A stretch of 64,000 nt of DNA from Archivesica marissinica (lineage: Eukaryota > Mollusca > Bivalvia > Venerida > Vesicomyidae). Below, in pieces: positions 47,704-59,880 of the stretch (position 1 is its first letter; the number at the start of each line of letters is the position of its first letter). The notes beneath the pieces are model-generated. The model made no database searches and was not told where the DNA came from. It saw only the letters and a program-made list of their open reading frames with translations. A program made the translations under genes and the position numbers. Location of the stretch: the NCBI GenBank assembly GCA_014843695.1, contig CM026390.1:10174978-10238977 (forward strand), written 5' to 3'.

Positions 47704-48318
47704 AAAAATCCTCGCAATTGTCTCTTTGTCTGAGGGGGAGAGAATTTATTTATACATTCAACTTTACTGGCATTGGGTTCTATTTTTCCCGACCCTAATT
47801 CGTGTCCCAAGTAACTCACGGTTCCCGACCCAATTCTACATTTCTTTGGGTTCAAAGTCACACCACTAGTCTCTAATCTATAGAATGTCCAATCCAAGTG
47901 ATTACTGTGTTGTTGCCAATTTTACAGCGATATCGTCTAGATACGCATCGGTAAATCTGTCACGGATGGGTTCATCAGGGGACTGAGCGATAATCTCGTT
48001 TATGGCTCTTTGGAAGGTAACTCCACCGTTTTTCAAACCAAACGGGAGGGTCAATGGTGTTATGAATGATTCAATCTCAATGGCCTTAGGGGTTAGAGGG
48101 ATCTGCCAGTACCCTTTATTGAGATCGAGAATTGATATACGGCTCGAACATGCGACCTGATCAATCAGATCATCTAATCTGGGTATGGGGAATGCTTCTC
48201 CTCGTGTTAAGTCATTTACCTTTCTATAATCAATACATGGTCGCCATTCCGAGTCTGATTTTCTTACTAATATAATGGGGGAGGCCCACTGACTTTTACT
48301 GGGACGTATAATTCCCAA
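47703..48318 (-). pseudogene. reverse transcriptase of the Gmr1-like element, truncated
   Basis: Motifs in order: SQWASPIILVRKSDSEWRPC, IDYRKVNDLT, RISILDLNKGYWQIPL, LPFGLKNGGVTFQRAI, TDAYLDDIAV with the catalytic YLDD intact. After a frame change the thumb SGVTLNPKKCRIG and FSPPQTKRQLRGFL follows, where it ends against the pogo-like transposase. The usual GA/APATFQ position reads GGVTFQ. Confidence 0.82.
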
Positions 48319-48337
48319 TTCCTACATTTTATCAAGT

Positions 48338-49627
48338 TCAGTTTAAAAAAAAATAATCCGGGGACATTCGATAGTAAGGTTGGACTACTGGGGTGGCACC
48401 TTGCACATTAATGTCGTGGGTAACACCTTGGAAACATCCTAGTTTTCCAGAAAATAGACGGGGGTAATGGTTCAATAATTCATTAATATCATCCCTTTGG
48501 TCTGGGTCTAAGTGACTGATATCTGGCCATGATTTCTTAGGCACAGATTCAATAGGACTGCAAGGGTCAAACTCCTTCTCAATATCAGTCGGGGCTTGCC
48601 CATCTAACAGGGTATGGTCTAGAGACTCATACATCGGACTACTTTCAGCAATAGCTGCCTCTTCCTCTCGACCAGTCCAGGGTTTCAACTGATTCACGTG
48701 CATAACACGGTACTTCACTCTCTTATTTGGCATGTTAATAATATAGGTGTGCGACGCCACCTTTTCATGAATCGGATACGGTCCCTGGAGGGCATTCCTC
48801 AGTTTATTACCTTTCATCGGTAAACGCACAAGGACTAACTCGCCTCGTTGAAATATACGCATTTTCGCTCTCTTACTTCGATCTTATTTTGATTTACGAT
48901 TTTCGGCGGCCTGGGTGGCATTTTCACTAGCGTCCCGCAACGTTTCGGATAATCTCTGACATAACTCTCGTACATAATTGTCTATGGGTATTTCTCCGTT
49001 TCTCTCGCTACCAGCCCATAGGTCATAAGTGGAATCTAAATTATCCCTCGGTTCGCGCCCATAGAGAAGATAAAAGGGAGAGTATCCTGTACTAGAATGT
49101 TCAGCGCTTCTATACGCAAATAACAACCAGGGTAACATCTCATCCCAAGGCTCTATCGTAGTCTCTCCTTGGATTCTGAGCATATTCTTTAAGGTTCCAT
49201 TATACCTTTCGATTGCTCCGTTAGTCTGAGGTCTGTAACTACTGCTGACTATATGTCTAATATCGTGCTCGACGAGGAATCATGTGAACGTCTCTGCTAT
49301 GAAAGCACTGCCTCGATCAGTTAGTAGAGTCTGAGGTTTCCCATGTCGAGATATTATCTCGATAAGAGCCTTTTGTGCATTATCAGCGGTCGCTGCTGGG
49401 TATGGGAATGACTCAGTATATTTGGTTGCATGATCAATAAAGTTCAGTACATACTGGTTTCCATTAATAGTCTTTTTCATCGGCCCAATGAAATCGGCAG
49501 AAATAAAGCTGAATGGCTGTGAAATAATAGGCAGGGGTTTTAATGGCGCTATCGTCGATTTCGACCCCTTACCAGCCCTCTGGCAAGGTCCACAGCTATT
49601 ACAGAATCGCTTAACATCGGCCCGCAT
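48338..49627 (-). pseudogene. integrase core and C-terminal module of the Gmr1-like element
   Basis: The zinc Cys pair is CNSCGPCQRAG at about 49600. Core motifs are SFISADFIGPMKKT (first Asp), PQTLLTDRGSAF (second Asp), and in the next frame QTNGAIERY with the Glu at about 49210. NALQGPYPIHEKV then MHVNQLKPW forms a GPY/F-type module (48800-48690). A linker DISHLDPDQRDDINELLNHY leads into the reverse transcriptase. Stops near 49280 and 48880 interrupt the frame. Confidence 0.8.
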
Positions 49628-49633
49628 TCCCGG

Positions 49634-51005
49634 TCAAAAGAAACGGCGTGTAATACGTTTCAATGTTGTTTTAGGTGCCAAATGTCCCATACTAACGTTG
49701 TCATGTGCAAGTCTCGTTATTTGCTCTCTAAATTCTCTCGGAACTATCACTTGATCGAATATTTTCCAGGATCGAACCTTGGACGATTCTCTGGGTTGCT
49801 CTCTTCTCATAAGTATATCGGGATGGGTATAGTATCCGTGCCGGATGGGGTTTCCTTCTTGGGCGATTTCCCATATAGGTGCCACAGTTGGATCCTTATG
49901 TTGTTCCTGTAATAATGTCTCAGGACTTAACTCATCCATCGAGGGGAGATCTCGTGGTTTCTCCGTATTCTCTTTCTCAGGGGGAGAATTGATCTCTACC
50001 GTATTCTCAAATGGCAATCTATCTTGCTCAGTGTCTGGCATATTTTCTGCGTCTGGCACAGAACTGACGGTGTCCTCGAACGGTATAAAGTTCTTTTTGG
50101 AGCGCGTCACGACCCCACATGTAATAATATCAGTTTCTGGGGTAGTCTCACAATTATTTCCTATTACCAGATCCACCCCCGCAGTACATCGATGTTTTAT
50201 AACTGCAACGTGTATTATTCCAGTATATATAGGACAATTGACCATTATCCTCGCTATGGGATAATTACCAGGTATGTGATTAACACCTCTGATTGTCACT
50301 CGTTCGCCAGTATATTCTAACGGAAAAACATCGCTTTGATCAGTCACGTTCAATAAACGTATGGTCGCTCCGGTATCTCTCAAATAGATTACTGGTCTGG
50401 GGATTTCATTTACGCTCGCTCGACCAGTGTATTTTGCCAGTAACGGATTTACTATCTCGTTACGATCGAATGAGTTCATCGGCTCATTAATAATCAAGGC
50501 CGAACTATGGTTATTGTTCGCCATATGGTTTCCATTTGATCCGTTCCTGTTTCCTCTATACCTAGGTGAATTTGGGTCTGCCCAACATTCTAATCGTATA
50601 TGACCATTTCGCCTACAATAAGTGCAATATTTGTCCACCCTAGGATTTCTTATGGCAGGTAGCGAGTTATCGGTCCTAATATGAGATCGGTTTACAGGTG
50701 GAGGGTTGTACGGCCTCGTAGTAGGAACTCTGTGTTCTGCCTCTCTATGTCTCATACTCGGATTGGCACTAATCCGTGTTCTAGGTATTAACTTACGATG
50801 GAGGTGATATTCGTCTGCTAGGGAAATACATTCCTGGAGAGTGGATGCCTTCTTATCCAGAATGAACAAATTAAGCTCATCACTTAACTGGGAATCGAAT
50901 CTGTATCGAAGGAGCAGGTCAATCCAGTTAATTTCGCTGGGATCAGAGTTATCTGTCCACAGGGCGATTTGTTCCCTTAATTCCTTGATGTAAGGTAGTC
51001 AATCA
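49634..51005 (-). pseudogene. gag end, protease and integrase zinc region of the Gmr1-like element
   Basis: From about 51005 the frame reads LPYIKELREQIALWTDNS and later FILDKKASTLQECISLADEY, a gag capsid end. A classical CX2CX4HX4C knuckle CTYCRRNGHIRLEC follows at about 50630-50590, then the protease active site YLRDTGATIRLL at about 50385-50350. The N-terminal integrase His pair lies in RLAHDNVSMGHLAPKTTLKR, just before a stop at 49634. A stop near 51000 breaks gag. Confidence 0.78.
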
Positions 51006-51364
51006 CCTGCTTCTCAACTCTATATGTTCAAATTCCACTGGTGGTGTCCAATTATATCAGGTTGGTGGTTTTACCAGGTGCATGAAATACTGCTCAGAGG
51101 GCACCTGGATACATAAGTAGTTAAGTTGTCGGTAATATACACATTTCAGAATGACCATAAAATCTAGATAGGCATGTAAACAGTGTTTTACAAAATGTCA
51201 TAAATATATCTATAAAACTAGGGAATAGCACTTGGATTGCTGGTATTTGACAACAGATTAGCATGACATTGAAAGGTCAAACACATGGTATTGTTTATTT
51301 GACAGTTCATACGAGGTTTCCTACTATAGAAACAGATTTTAGAAAGGTGTATGGTAAGTGGAGT
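51006..51364. other. no gene recognised
   Basis: Possible 5' leader of the Gmr1-like element. No LTR terminus or primer-binding site was recognised. Confidence 0.4.
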
Positions 51365-51819
51365 CAGGGCCGTCGCTGGGGCTACTTTGATGATACGCAC
51401 GGCAACATGTGCTTATTTGTCCCGTGAACGAGTACGCTAGGGGGTCAGGGGACATGCCCCCTGGAGATCTTTTGAAATGAGGAAGCTATTTCCTGCATTT
51501 CAATGCATTTTGTAGCATACAATTGCAGGACTAAAGTGCTTAGGGCAATCCGTATAAATTAAGGCTAGATGTATAATATAAATGATATATCGCCCTTATT
51601 CAATTAATCAAGCACGTAAAATAGCACATACTAAATTTCGAGATGCACAATATTTGCAATGGGCTCAATTATTTCACCACTCCACACATCACGGCGCCTA
51701 TGTATCCCTACTACCCCCACCCTGGGGTTTTAATGCATTTTTGGAGTTTTCATATTTTTTCATTTTCTGAGACCAATGATACGCACGTGCGTACTTGCGT
51801 ATGCCCAGCGACGGGCCTG
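51365..51819. mobile_element. MITE-like non-autonomous DNA transposon
   Basis: 455 bp with terminal inverted repeats cagggccgtcgctggg and, reversed, caggcccgtcgctggg (15 of 16 match). It is flanked by the direct repeat ggagt (51360-51364 and 51820-51824), a likely 5-bp target duplication. The interior has no transposase. hAT elements also start CAGG but duplicate 8 bp, so the superfamily is left open. Confidence 0.75.
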
Positions 51820-52194
51820 GGAGTAACATGAAGATGTGTTGCAAAAGAACATCCAAAGGGGGCGGGGTTATTTTCCGAATAGCCTTTAATGCATGAGAAT
51901 CAGTAATGGAAATGTATACAATGATTCGTAATAATTACGTATCATATGTATCAATCTTTGTTATGGCACAGTCTTTGATATTGCTAAACACCATTTTCCA
52001 CTTGTCTCCTGCATGTATATATTACATTTAGAATTAATAGCGTATTAACCGTAAAATAAATACATTCATTGTTACTTTGAATATCAAATGTATTCTAAGC
52101 ACAACCAATTTGGTATTTACGAAAATATATAGGTGATAAAGTAACTGTCTTCTCAAATATGTCTTGGTTTTATACCCTGTGGGGGGCGGGGGCG
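51820..52194. other. no gene recognised
   Basis: AT-rich sequence. A short ggggggcgggggcg patch occurs near 52181-52194. Confidence 0.5.
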
Positions 52195-52237
52195 CATAAA
52201 TTAATAAATTATAATGAATGAATGAATGAATGGTGTT

Positions 52238-53690
52238 TTACGGCGCATCGACATCTAAGGTCATGTAGCGCGCATTAAAGTTATGTTTATTGTAGTGTAT
52301 GAAATAAAATTCTATATAAGTAAAAATTAATACTAAGAAGTTATAAAGATTAAATAGTTTATTATAATGTTCTTTGTTCTTTGAATTGAAGTTTAGTTTT
52401 TTCTTTTCTTTAGTGTCTTTGAATTTCTGAAATTTTTGTGAATAATTATTTGCTGATGATTTTTGTGCAAATGTTTCTGCTAAGGTGTTTGACATTTCCA
52501 GAGGTGTGGTGATTTGTTTGTTGTTTGCAGTGAGGTGGCTAATAGGTGAAGTACCTTTGCCATTAATTTTTCTTATCATGTCCCAGGTTTTCTTAGTTGT
52601 TGTTCTGTTATCTAGTCTTGAGATGTATTGTTTCCAACATTTGCGTTTGCTGCTTTGTATTGTACGTCGTGCTTTTGCTCTATATATGCGAATGTTGTTT
52701 AAATTTTCTGTGGTGGGTCTCAAATTGAATTTTCTTATGGCCGATTTCCTATTTTGGATGGTTTTCTTACAATCATCATCATACCAGGGTTTGTATGGTC
52801 TCTTTGGATTAGGTGAAGTCTGAGGTATGGATTGTTCTGCTGCTTTTATTAGTAATGTAGTGAATAGCTGTGTTTGATCACGACAATCCTTGAATGTTTC
52901 ATATGAAATTGTTTGTTCACAAAGTTGTTGGAATTTAGTCCAATTTGCTTTAGAAAATTTCCATCTTCTGAGTTGACTATAAGCTGTTGGCTGATTTTCA
53001 GATATGAGGATGGGGAAGTGGTCGCTTCCGTGGAGATCATCATCGACTTTCCATGAGAAATCTGGAAGTATGACTGGGCTACATAGTGTAAGATCTAGTG
53101 CAGAATAGGATCCTGTTCCTGGGTGTAAATATGTTTTGGAAGATGGATCGTTCATGTAAGAAAGAGAATTATCAGAGATGAAATTCTCTATCTGGAGACC
53201 TCTTTGATTTGTATTATTACAACCCCAAAGGATGTTATGTGCATAGAATATATGGAGTGGGTAATTGTATTATAAGATCATTCAGCCTATGTTCTTCAAT
53301 TGGTTTACTTGGAGGAAGATATAGTGAACACAGTGTGATAGTGCTATGTAATGACAGTCTTACAGCAACAGCTTGTAAGTTTGTATTTAACAGTAATTCC
53401 TTATGTGGAACACTATTATTGACGATGATAGATACCCCACCCTGGGCTTTATCACCTTCACTGTATATTTTATTGAAAATGGTGTGATGTTTTAAAGAAA
53501 TTGTATCATTTTGTTTCAAAAATGTTTCTTGAAGGCATAACGCAGCAGGTTTATGTTCTTGCACTAAAAGAGAAAGCTCTGCAAAATTAGATTTTAAACC
53601 TCGACAATTCCACTGGATAATTCCATTGGCCATTATTGAGAGATTAATTATTAAAAATACTATACCGATATTTACATAATTATTATTCAT
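52238..53690 (-). pseudogene. LINE ORF2 endonuclease with internal deletion
   Basis: Starts MANGIIQWNCRGLKSNFAEL. The catalytic Glu lies in LCLQETFLKQND. GGVSIIVNNSVPHKE and ITLCSLYLPPS follow, then a stop near 53235. The next frame (53155-52238) has GSYSALDLTLCSPVILPDF and LHGSDHFPILISE (the terminal SDH motif), and a linker KPWYDDDCKKTIQNRKSAI. It stays open to KEKKKLNFNSKNKEHYNK, where the reverse transcriptase should begin, but instead runs into 3' untranslated sequence and stops at 52238. Confidence 0.8.
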
Positions 53691-53716
53691 AGATAAAATA
53701 TAAAGTTAAAAATATA

Positions 53717-55287
53717 TTAAGTGGCATCCTGCAACGACTGGAGGTTCTTGCTCCAGCCACCCTCGCCATCTTGCCAGGTCATAGACTCGGACATGTCCGA
53801 GTCTGATGCCTCGCCCTCCAGATTGTCATCGTCCGTGTCCAAATCCGGGTATCTATTGCTTGTAGACACTGGACTGGACACTGTGTGTTTATCTGATTGT
53901 TTATCTGATTGTATATGTTTATTTTTCTGCTGTCTGGAAGTGACAGCAGATTGCTTTTTTGTTGAAGTTGATGCTTGTTGAGCTGTAGATTCTTTTTTAG
54001 TAGGTAATGGTTTTGATGAAGTTGATGTTGTTTTTGGTTGAATGTGTTTTTCTTGTGTATTGTTGTTTCGAGTGTTTTTTGTTGTTGGATTCTTGTGTAT
54101 GTTTGTTTTTGCTTGTTTTTGTTTGTCTGCTGTAGGTTTAGGTGTTTGTGGTGTATTTTGATTTGTAAGCTGGTCAAGATGAGATGTAGGTTTAGGTGTT
54201 TGTGGTATATTTTGATTTGTAAGCTGGTCAAGATGAGAAGAACTATCAGAACCAGGGAATAACTGCATTATTTCTGTTTTTTGTCTGGAAAGATTTTGCA
54301 AAGTTTGGTTAACAAGTTTTTGCAAGTTTTGCATTCAACAGAAGCTGTTTTAGCAACACTTGCATAGCTTGGCTGATTTTCGGTTTTGTATCGAGATTCA
54401 TAAATCTTTCTTGCATCCTGGAATGAAATGTTTTCCGAATATTTGATCTTAACAATTTCTTTTTCTTTTTTCCAGGAGACACAGTCTTTAGAATTGGATA
54501 TATGATCAGCGCCACAATTGGCGCATTTATTTGTGTTGGGGCAGTTGTTCTCTTGATGTTGTGGAGCAGTCTCAGCACACTTGGAGCATACAGACTCGTT
54601 CCGACACCTATCCTCATGATGACCAGACTTCTGGCATTTAAAGCATCTAAGAGGGTTAGGTACATATATGTCGACGGTGACAATCTGGTAGCCGACTTTG
54701 ATACGTGACGGGATGACTGGTGTGTCACATGTAATTATATATGTGTTTGTTGTTTTTATTTCGTTGTTAAGTTTTATTGATATTCTCTTCACGTCAATGA
54801 TCCCTTGACTTGACAAACCTTCTTTGATCTCATCCAAAGAGCAGGAAGATAATTCCCTGCACCTGATGACACCTTTGGATGAGTTCAAAGATTTGTGGGG
54901 ACTGACCTTCACAGAATGACCAAAGAAGGTGTTCGTTGATAATAAATTCTGAGATTGAGCTTTTGAAGTAATTTCAACCAAAATTCTTCCATTTCGAAGA
55001 CTTTTAACAGATTTAGGTGTACCTAGGATAGATTTCATTTGCTTTTCAATGACGAAAGGGGAAATTTTTGTGATAGGTTTTGAACTGTCTACAGCCTCAA
55101 TGAGAATGAAGCGAGGGAAGTTCACTCTCTGTTGTTCAACAGGATCATCATCGGATTCACTTAGTGCACACTTGGCTTTTTTTTGAATGGAACTCATAAT
55201 AGTAATATATAGTTCATCGTCAATGCTCCCCACCCGTCTCGGAGCCCAACAAGGGGACATGATCTGGGGAAATCCATCACAGATCAT
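53717..55287 (-). pseudogene. LINE ORF1 (gag-like) with three CCHC-type knuckles
   Basis: The first frame (55287-54268) starts with the ATG at 55287 or a later one. It carries RFILIEAVDSSKPITKISPF and an RRM-like region, then the knuckles CFKCQKSGHHEDRC, CSKCAETAPQHQENNC and CANCGADHISNSKDC (about 54640-54490), ending CKTCKNLLTKLCK. A frame change near 54300 leads to the second frame (54334-53717), low-complexity Gln/Thr/Lys-rich with a duplicated PTSHLDQLTNQN segment, ending with an acidic tail. In the intact element this would be one nucleic-acid-binding protein. Confidence 0.78.
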
Positions 55288-55330
55288 GACAGGGATACAT
55301 CAATGATATACTCAGAATGAAAGGACTAGA

Positions 55331-58300
55331 CTGGACAAGTGTATTCCCACAGAAGGTCCTACCAAGTTTAGACTATCCTTGGGAGGTTACAAAAGTCAAT
55401 CAAACATCAAACTTTCACCCGATTAGCCCATGAGCTACCGCCTTCTAGGGCATCAAAAAGAAGACAATGAAAGAGTATAAATATTTAGAGAATCAATATT
55501 TGTTTTCAAGATAAATTTTGGACATATGTGTTTAAGATTAACGATGCCCTAGGGCTCGGCATGACCAGCCGATTGATCAAGGACGGGCTTTCCTGACCTC
55601 CCGTTTAACCCAACTTAAGGCCGAAGTGGTGTGTTGTGGAAACAGGGTATTATTTGCCAACACTGATTCTACTCAACCACCAGGATCCTCTCATCAGGCG
55701 ACACAGGTCTCCGCCCACGGCAAACAGGCAGGCACATTTGGGGGGGGGGGGTTGTACCCCTCTGTAGTGCGACAGCTGGGATATTCTAACCCCTTCCCAG
55801 CTGGAGGGCGCATACATTATAGCGATTATTTGTAAACAAGTATGTCCATTGACATATACCATAGTATGTTGATTTTAAGCGCTACAATGATTATACAACT
55901 ACTGGTAGTTATAAGATACATCGTTAGTGCTCAAAACTAAAATAATTCTTACAAAATAAAACGTAGCAACAAACCTTGCGTTTAGTAGATAATACGCGAC
56001 GGCATTGGTGAATTTCAATGTCTTTGTCTTTCTAAATCCTCCCCATTTGCCATACGATGTCTGTTTTAATTGAATTACTTGATATGTCGATTTATAACCA
56101 CTGTTGTCTAGGTCCTCGCATGGGGTTTGACATACATATAATTATGTCATGTTCAACGTGCTTTTCTACATCCGCTGTTTCACGCATGCACGCTGTGCGT
56201 GTTTACATTTGGTTTGTTGATAAACAAATTCGCGAATACGACGCTTTGTATTTATTGGAATTTTATCGTTTCTGAGCGACTATTTCGATTTTTATAAAGA
56301 CACACACATTAGTATTGATATTTTACACAAAACATCCTTTTTTACGATGTAATGCTGTTTTAAGGCTATATTTATCTTGACTGGAGTAGAAATATACCAA
56401 CGACTCTTGTTCAACATTTGCAAACAATGCATGCGAAATAACTACTTAAGCATGTCAAATAACCACAAAAGCTACACTGGAGCATATATATTTACATGTT
56501 TATTTAAATATTTTATATATTTCCTAATTTTTAATATACTTACAATACAATATTCTTTCCAGTTGATTTTGAGAACAAACCCAAAATTACAGACCATTTT
56601 CATTCATCTGTGATTGTAGTACTATCCTCCCTGTTTCTAACACTGCTTCGTGTAATTTAAACTACGTTTCAGAGATACTGGATCTTTCTAGACCGATATT
56701 TCATTTGCAGCTTCATTCTTAAAAGTACAGGTATCACTTTACGTTTTGGGCGCCATCTTTGCTAGTTCCAAATGTTAGGTGACTCGGACATGGTACACAA
56801 TATTTCAAGCGTATACATTCTACGTAAACTCGAGCCTGTTTTATAATATATAGGTAGTGGTACCATTTCATTCTGTATACAAGTACCCCATTTTACAGAA
56901 TTAGCTTCAATGGATGTGCATATTTCGTTTGCTATTGCCTTTAATTAGACATTCTGGTATGCACAAACGGATTTCCAATTATAAATTAGTCGTTTCCAAG
57001 TTACAGTTTGCTTATAAACAATCGGAAAATGTACCAGTGTAGATAAACTGCGAAACAAGATTTCGTTGTTTGCAGTTAACTCTGGTAGATTCTTCATGGA
57101 TTTGAATACATAACGATTCTATTCCAATCCATCGTCACAGTTAAGCAAACCAACTTCTGATAATTCGCTAAAGGTTTTATTTGCAGGTACATTCTACTTT
57201 ACGAAAAATCAATGGCGGTGAAGTGTTGGAAAATCCAAACGCGACAAGCAGTTTGTTTCTTTTCCGTTGGAAAAGATCGTAGACTACTAGCGTTCTATCA
57301 TGACATGATTCATGCATGAACTAATGTTCAAATTCCCAGTATAACAAGAATATAAACATTTGTTCAGACTGAAACCGATTGAGACCATTTGAACGACGTC
57401 ATTCACTAATAATGTATCCAACATGTTCACAGAATCTGCAACGGAAGGCCGCATAACGTAATCGGTTAAATGTTGACCTGGCATGCCTAAGGTTAAGGTT
57501 TGAATATGCGAGTAAGAAACTTTAAAAAGATTTATATACATGTATCTATATTGATTATTAGAGATAATTACCTTTCAATATTCTATACTTAGGTCTTCAA
57601 ATTGATCAGAATGCACCAATTCATGTCTAGGTTTCAACACATTTTGGTATTCAGAGACCTCCAAATCCTGCATACGCGCCTGCATGTGAACCTTTCCCAA
57701 ACGGGTGTTTTTTTAAATTAAAAAGGAATATTCACAGTTGCAGTCCAAGTTCTCGATGGAGATTTTGTTTGTTGGCGTTGTGCAAAATATATGAAAAACA
57801 AACAATATTTGCACGAAATGTTATTATTGTTATATATAAATACATTAATCTATTTAATATACGACATCATTGATTTACCATGTACTATATATATTTGTCT
57901 TATGCATATCGTCTGCTATCATTTTCGCGCCTAAAAATATCAATCCTATTTTTGCGCAGGAAAGATTAATTATCGGGACTGATTGCACTAGTGTAATTTT
58001 AAAAGGCCGAATCTTTTGATGTGCGGAAAATCTTAATAATAGTAGGTAACGTAACAGATGTTCGTCTGTAAGTCTACTTGACCATTGCTGATCTGTATAT
58101 AAGAAACGAACTTTATTAATCAAATTAGATACACTAAGGTGACATCCAAGGAACGGATCGTTGCGTGATCTCAAAATTAAGATACAGAACTTAAATTAAG
58201 ATACAGGAATTAATTGTTTCTATGATATAAAATAATAGACAGAGAAAATTAACTTAAGAAAGTTAATTGCGTATTTAAAAATAAATACCGAGTTATAAGA

Positions 58301-59186
58301 TTATTCAGCCGAGATAAGGAACATATTTAGTTCCGGTGAATATAATCTATTATTGTGAGACGAAGGTTATTGAAGCGGAAACATTGATGAGATTGTATGA
58401 AGAGAGGAGTTACGGATTAAAGAGATTCGAGTTGATTGGCACAATTAGCAATAAACGACTAAATTCTGACTTAAACAAATATAATAATAATTGAATTAAG
58501 CAGAGATATATGCTTGAGATATGCATTAGAAAATAAGAAATACAGAATAAATATATATATAAGAAAGATAAAACCACGGTGTCGTGTTATTATTGTGAGA
58601 CGGAAGATACAAAATACCCGTAGACAACGCCAGTGGATCTATGATAGGTTAGACTCTGGCAGGAGCTCAACTGTATTGAGAGATACATAGAAGTGTGGGT
58701 CATCACACCCACTGGGGGCTAGTCAGCCACACACATTGGAGGACAACGTGTTTGCCACAGCGTACATATTGACACTAGCAATTCCACTGAATTTATCTCT
58801 GTCGAATATATCTAATGAAATCAAGTTATAATTTAACAAAGGTTGCATGCAGTTTGTATTAACCTTTAGTGGTCATTTTATGGACTGCTTTAGACATATT
58901 CCTTTCAAGTTTCATGAAATTATCAAACTATTTAGATTACTTAGCTATGGGCATTAATGGATTTTTTCACCATGGACAATTTTTACATCTGGAAATTATT
59001 GTCAGATTACTAGATACATGTATTTGAATCGAATAGCAATCAAATCTGCTACACGGTTACTTTATATACTCCAGACGAAACAACTGGCTCTGCCTGTATC
59101 TATCTCAGTTTGCTTCTTTAGTGTTGATCCCTTTTCCACATAGCTCTTATCTGGAAGTATGAGCTACTGAGGTTTTCATTTCTACT
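55331..59186. other. long stretch without recognised genes
   Basis: AT-rich. A g-run of 13 is at about 55740-55752. An apparently coding-like minus frame at 57541-57287 has no recognisable domain. The motif ttattgtgagacg occurs at about 58350 and 58590, possibly ends of an old repeat. A segment near 58690-58750 (gtgtgggtcatcacacccac, ggctagtcagccacacac) contains short self-complementary stretches. Confidence 0.45.
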
Positions 59187-59880
59187 TAGGTCCGTCTATG
59201 ACCTCCTACCATCCCCAGCGAACCTGTGCCGATGGGGACTCACGGCTGATCCCAAATGCAGCTTATGTGACAGAACAGGTACACTAGAGCATATCCTGTC
59301 ATCCTGTTCTACATCACTGACACAGGGCAGATACAGATGGAGACACGACTCAGTCCTCAGGGAGTTGGCTGACTGGCTGGAGAAAGAGCGGAAGAAGGAA
59401 CGTGGTAAACATCCCCACCATGGGCACATCGCCTTTGTCAAGCCGAGTGAGACCAGGAAGACACAGACACCACACAAGTCATCGATTCTGGATGGCACAA
59501 CAGGCTGGAACATGGAGGTTGACCTTGGGAAGATACTTGTTTTCCCCGACGTGGTCCAGACGACCCAACGGCCAGACATTGTATTGTGGTCCAAGACAGG
59601 GAAGAAGCTCATCGTCATTGAGCTGACAGTACCATGGGAGACACGGTGCGAAGAGGCCTACGAAAGGAAGAAGGCGAAGTATACAGAGCTTCTGGAACTC
59701 TGCAAGCAACGAGGTTGACGTACTTGGCTGTTCCCAGTAGAATTAGGCGCGAGAGGTTTCTGTTCCCAGTCCGTTTGCAGACCGATGACAGCAGTTGGGA
59801 CTACTGGTAGAGAAAAGGATGGCTATCCAGAGCCAAGCAGCTGAACGGGCTTCAAGCTGGCTGTGGCTGAGGAGCTGGAA
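59187..59880 (+). pseudogene. 3' end of an R2-type LINE: zinc motif and restriction-like endonuclease
   Basis: The plus frame reads LRSVYDLLPSPANLCRWGL, CSLCDRTGTLEHILSSC (spacing CX2CX7HX4C) and MEVDLGKILVFPDVV, then RPDIVLWS followed by LIVIELTVPWETR. The PD, 14 residues, E spacing is the hallmark of the restriction-like endonuclease at the C-terminus of R2/NeSL/HERO-type LINEs. It stops at 59718. Decayed frames continue to about 59880 (AERASSWLWLRSWK). The reverse transcriptase and 5' parts are absent. Confidence 0.75.

Larger units (their letters stand above)
47703..51005 (-). mobile_element. Ty3/gypsy-like LTR retrotransposon with PR-INT-RT order (Gmr1-like)
   Basis: Minus-strand order: gag end with zinc knuckle, protease, integrase (zinc domain, core, C-terminal GPY/F module), then reverse transcriptase truncated in the thumb at about 47703. 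Most Ty3/gypsy elements have integrase after RNase H. Integrase before reverse transcriptase is the hallmark of the Gmr1 group. Breaks separate the segments, RNase H is missing and no LTR was found. Confidence 0.8.
52195..55330 (-). mobile_element. I/Nimb-like LINE lacking its reverse transcriptase
   Basis: Minus-strand order: ORF1 (55287-53717, one frame change), ORF2 endonuclease (53690-52300), then directly the 3' end with cgccgtaaaacaccattcat and an (attc)n tail near 52205-52240. The reverse transcriptase, which should follow the endonuclease linker, is absent. The (attc)n tail after gtaaaacacc is typical of I/Nimb-group LINEs in marine invertebrates. Confidence 0.78.

Noticed and set aside
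49682..50320. Plus-strand frames across the Gmr1-like element
   Set aside because: They are antisense shadows of the protease and integrase region, where minus-strand motifs are clear.
52485..52823. Plus-strand hydrophobic frame of 112 codons
   Set aside because: It is the antisense of the LINE endonuclease linker.
57287..57541. Minus-strand 84-codon frame as a possible exon
   Set aside because: It has no domain, no clear splice borders and no fit to the Dispatched-like protein.
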